Under the pieces are notes generated by a model. The model saw only the letters and a program-made list of their open reading frames with translations, did not search any database and was not told where the DNA came from. From JAKAGZ01 sp964412105 (lineage in GTDB: Bacteria; Bacteroidota; Ignavibacteria; Ignavibacteriales; Ignavibacteriaceae): a stretch of 64,000 nucleotides of DNA. Position numbers and translations under genes: made by a program. Positions 61,844 to 64,000 of the stretch are shown here, piece by piece (position 1 is the stretch's first letter; each line of letters opens with the position of its first letter). The stretch lies in NCBI GenBank assembly GCA_964412105.1, contig CAYPNM010000015.1, forward strand, positions 3,759 through 67,758. The letters run 5' to 3'.

Positions 61844-63982
61844 CTATTTGCCATCGACTAGTTTTAAGTAATCCGGCTCTTTCCAGATATTTTCGAGATC
61901 AGGATCTCTCTTTATCCAGTCGTAATGTTCAAAGCCACCGGCCACGGCATTCTCAAGCGTTTTAATTGCTAACTGCTTTTCGTTTATTATGGAATAAACG
62001 CATGCGGCATTATAGAGCATTACTACATCATTTGGGCTTAACTCTAAAGCAGTAGTTGTTTCTTTCTTAGCCTCTTCAATTTTTTTATTCCGTACCAACA
62101 ACTGTGCATAGAAAATTCTTGCCCGCGAATCATCAGGATTTTTTTCAAGATAGCCGGGATAAAATCCCAATGCTTTCTTAGTGATTTTTTCCCGCTCTTC
62201 TATATTATTTAGTCTCTCGCAAACCATTCGCAGATCCCCGTAAGCTGTATAGAAGTCGGGATTGAGTTCTATTGCACTTTTAAAAGGTTCAATAGCTTCT
62301 GACATTTTGTCAGTAGTAAAATAAATTCTTCCTTTAATCCAATATGCGAAGAAGCTGTTTGGATCGAGCTCAAGCGCTTTATTTACAGCAGTTATAGCTT
62401 CTTCAAAAGAATTTTTGTAATAATATGAAAGCGCAAGCGATGAGTAAGCTTCAGCAAGAGTTGAGTCATACATAATCGCTTTTAAGCTTAATTCAACTGC
62501 TTTATCGAGTAAATCAGCCTTACGATCGTAATAGGCAAATTTCATTGCATTTGCTTCAGCCAGTCCGGCATATGCTTCGGCATATCGGGAATCAAGTGAA
62601 ATAGCCTTTTCAAAAAATTGTATGGCAAACTGAATATTATTTTTTGAATATTTATACAAATAATTTCTAGCTCTGAGATTGTAGTCAAAAGCCTCTGCAT
62701 TTAATGTTGGGCGTTTTGTCAATTCAACTTTTTCAGTAGGAGTCAATTTAACCAGTAGTGCATCTACTATTTGTTTGGAAACCTTTTCCTGTATGTCAAA
62801 TACATCGGCGAGTTTTCCTTTATAAGTCTCTGCCCAGAGCTGAGTATCACTATCAACTTCAATTAATTGTGCGGTTATACGAATATCCTCCCCGAATTTT
62901 CTTACATTTCCTTCAATAATGTATCTAGCATCCAGTTCCCTGCCGATTGTTTTCATATCTTTCTGGGTGCCTTTGTACTGAATGGTGGTAGTTCTGGAAA
63001 TTACCTTCATATTCTTTAACCTTGAAAGATTGGCAATTAGTTCGCCAGTCAATCCTTCACCGAAATAGTCATTTTCTTTATCGGGGCTGATGTTATCAAA
63101 TGGCAGAACTGCTATGGTTTTTAGTTTGGTTTCGGGGCTGCTTTTGCTAATGTTATCCTTTGCTTCGATCAGGGCTTTAATTACTTCATTGATATCCTGG
63201 TATCTTTTTTCAGGATTTTTAGCAAGCATTTTGCTGACAATCATATCAACCGTGTGAGGAATCTTAAGATCCATGGTACTTGGAAGTGGTGGTTGTTCAT
63301 TAACTATCAGGTATAGTAATGCTGCTTCATGTTCCGCCTTGAAAAGAGGTTCACCTGTCAGCATCTCATAAAAAACTACTCCAAGCGACCAGATGTCCGA
63401 CCTTTGATCTGCACTTAAACCCTGAGCCTGTTCGGGAGACATATAGGCCAAAGTACCCAAAGATGTGCCGGTTTTAGTCATTCCTGAACTTCCTTTAAGC
63501 TTTGCGAGTCCGAAGTCCATTATCTTTAATTGTTCACCGGGAGATACCATTATGTTTTCGCTTTTAATATCACGGTGAATTATATCGTTATCGTGAGCGA
63601 CTTTTAGCCCTTTAGAAATTGTAATCAACCATTCAATTGCTTTTAAATATGGAATGCCTGAACCTGTTTTAAGGTTTGATACATACGATTTTATAGTTTC
63701 TCCTTCAACAAATTCCATAACCATAAAAACGGAGTTTTCAAATTCGCCTATTTCATAAATGCTCATGATGTTTGGATGATTAAGAGATGCTGCAGACTTT
63801 GCCTCCATTAAAAATCTTTTTTTATTTTCTTCAGAAGCTGCAAGATGGGCAGGAAGAAATTTTATAGCTACGGTACGCTCAAGATTCAGGTCTTTGGCCT
63901 TGTAAACAACACCCATTCCACCCTGACCAATCTGATCAATAATCTGATAGTGCGAAATGGTTTTCCCTTTAAACTCGTTCAT
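61844..63982 (-). CDS. Ser/Thr protein kinase with TolB/FlgO-like and TPR domains
   Basis: 712 residues. A complete kinase domain (about 12-270) has GQGGMGVVYKAKDL, the lysine in TVAIKFLP, IIHRDIKSENIMV and MDFGLAKLKG. Residues 290-415 (IAVLPFDNISPDKENDYFGE, VISRTTTIQYKGT, ARYIIEGNVRK) resemble the TolB N-terminal/FlgO domain that often accompanies TPRs in regulatory proteins. TPRs fill residues 430-705. No membrane segment is evident. AAGAGG stands before the ATG. The only gene of its transcript in view, it could phosphorylate regulators while the TPRs recruit partners. Confidence 0.92.
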   Translation of the reverse strand: MNEFKGKTISHYQIIDQIGQGGMGVVYKAKDLNLERTVAIKFLPAHLAASEENKKRFLMEAKSAASLNHPNIMSIYEIGEFENSVFMVMEFVEGETIKSYVSNLKTGSGIPYLKAIEWLITISKGLKVAHDNDIIHRDIKSENIMVSPGEQLKIMDFGLAKLKGSSGMTKTGTSLGTLAYMSPEQAQGLSADQRSDIWSLGVVFYEMLTGEPLFKAEHEAALLYLIVNEQPPLPSTMDLKIPHTVDMIVSKMLAKNPEKRYQDINEVIKALIEAKDNISKSSPETKLKTIAVLPFDNISPDKENDYFGEGLTGELIANLSRLKNMKVISRTTTIQYKGTQKDMKTIGRELDARYIIEGNVRKFGEDIRITAQLIEVDSDTQLWAETYKGKLADVFDIQEKVSKQIVDALLVKLTPTEKVELTKRPTLNAEAFDYNLRARNYLYKYSKNNIQFAIQFFEKAISLDSRYAEAYAGLAEANAMKFAYYDRKADLLDKAVELSLKAIMYDSTLAEAYSSLALSYYYKNSFEEAITAVNKALELDPNSFFAYWIKGRIYFTTDKMSEAIEPFKSAIELNPDFYTAYGDLRMVCERLNNIEEREKITKKALGFYPGYLEKNPDDSRARIFYAQLLVRNKKIEEAKKETTTALELSPNDVVMLYNAACVYSIINEKQLAIKTLENAVAGGFEHYDWIKRDPDLENIWKEPDYLKLVDGK

Positions 63983-64000
63983 CTTTTTCCTCTTAATTCA

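Overview
The window is about 64 kb of AT-rich, densely coding bacterial DNA from a draft or metagenome scaffold; it has two runs of exactly 100 N (13981-14080 and 22462-22561). The gene content points to the Bacteroidota/Chlorobiota side of the FCB group, most likely Ignavibacteria or a close relative. The reasons are a division and cell wall cluster that runs from murC straight into ftsQ without murB or ddl, Bacteroidota-type families (DUF4783, DUF5683, PEGA kinases, YVTN propellers), SpmA-SpmB fused in one protein, and kinase-TolB-TPR proteins. This placement is an inference from gene families.

Region 1 (1-13.1 kb) is a tightly packed dcw operon: the PASTA end of a penicillin-binding protein, murE, murF, mraY, murD, ftsW, murG, a small unknown membrane protein, murC, ftsQ, ftsA and ftsZ. 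Most stops and starts overlap. Together these genes make lipid II and build the divisome. Two minus-strand genes follow, a CPXCG protein and yajQ, then an assembly gap, a broken tRNA 3' piece and an intact tRNA-Pro(CGG).

Region 2 (14.3-20.9 kb) is accessory in character. It holds an EFR1-type flavodoxin/ferredoxin protein, a lipoprotein, three probable outer-membrane barrels and a YVTN beta-propeller. Five ungapped copies of a 33-base element sit 18-41 bases after gene stops, all in the gene orientation. The layout resembles an integron-type cassette array without a visible integrase and is the most interesting feature of the window. An MFS exporter on the minus strand closes the region.

Region 3 (22.2-42.3 kb) starts with an intergenic 11-base-period repeat array broken by the second gap, then a pyrR-pyrB-pyrC operon with a recognisable PyrR-binding hairpin. 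After a lipoprotein and a strong terminator comes a long plus-strand run: a DUF4783 protein, a giant NtrY-like histidine kinase, an AddA/RecB-like helicase-nuclease, a PNPOx-like protein, an amidase, fused SpmA-SpmB, a 2-hydroxyacid dehydrogenase, alanine dehydrogenase, a CoA-transferase and a PP2A-like phosphatase.

Region 4 (42.3-64 kb) holds an M1 peptidase pair, an aldo/keto reductase, small metabolic and transport genes, a regulatory group (LuxR-type regulator, sigma-54 activator, PEGA-domain kinase, DUF5683 protein), a 1292-residue protein with TPRs and three tandem CbbX/SpoVK-like AAA+ modules, the pncB-pncA NAD salvage pair, and a Ser/Thr kinase with TolB-like and TPR parts. Intergenic DNA here carries a second 11-base-period array and several inverted repeats. 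No CRISPR array, rRNA, insertion sequence transposase or integrase gene was seen.
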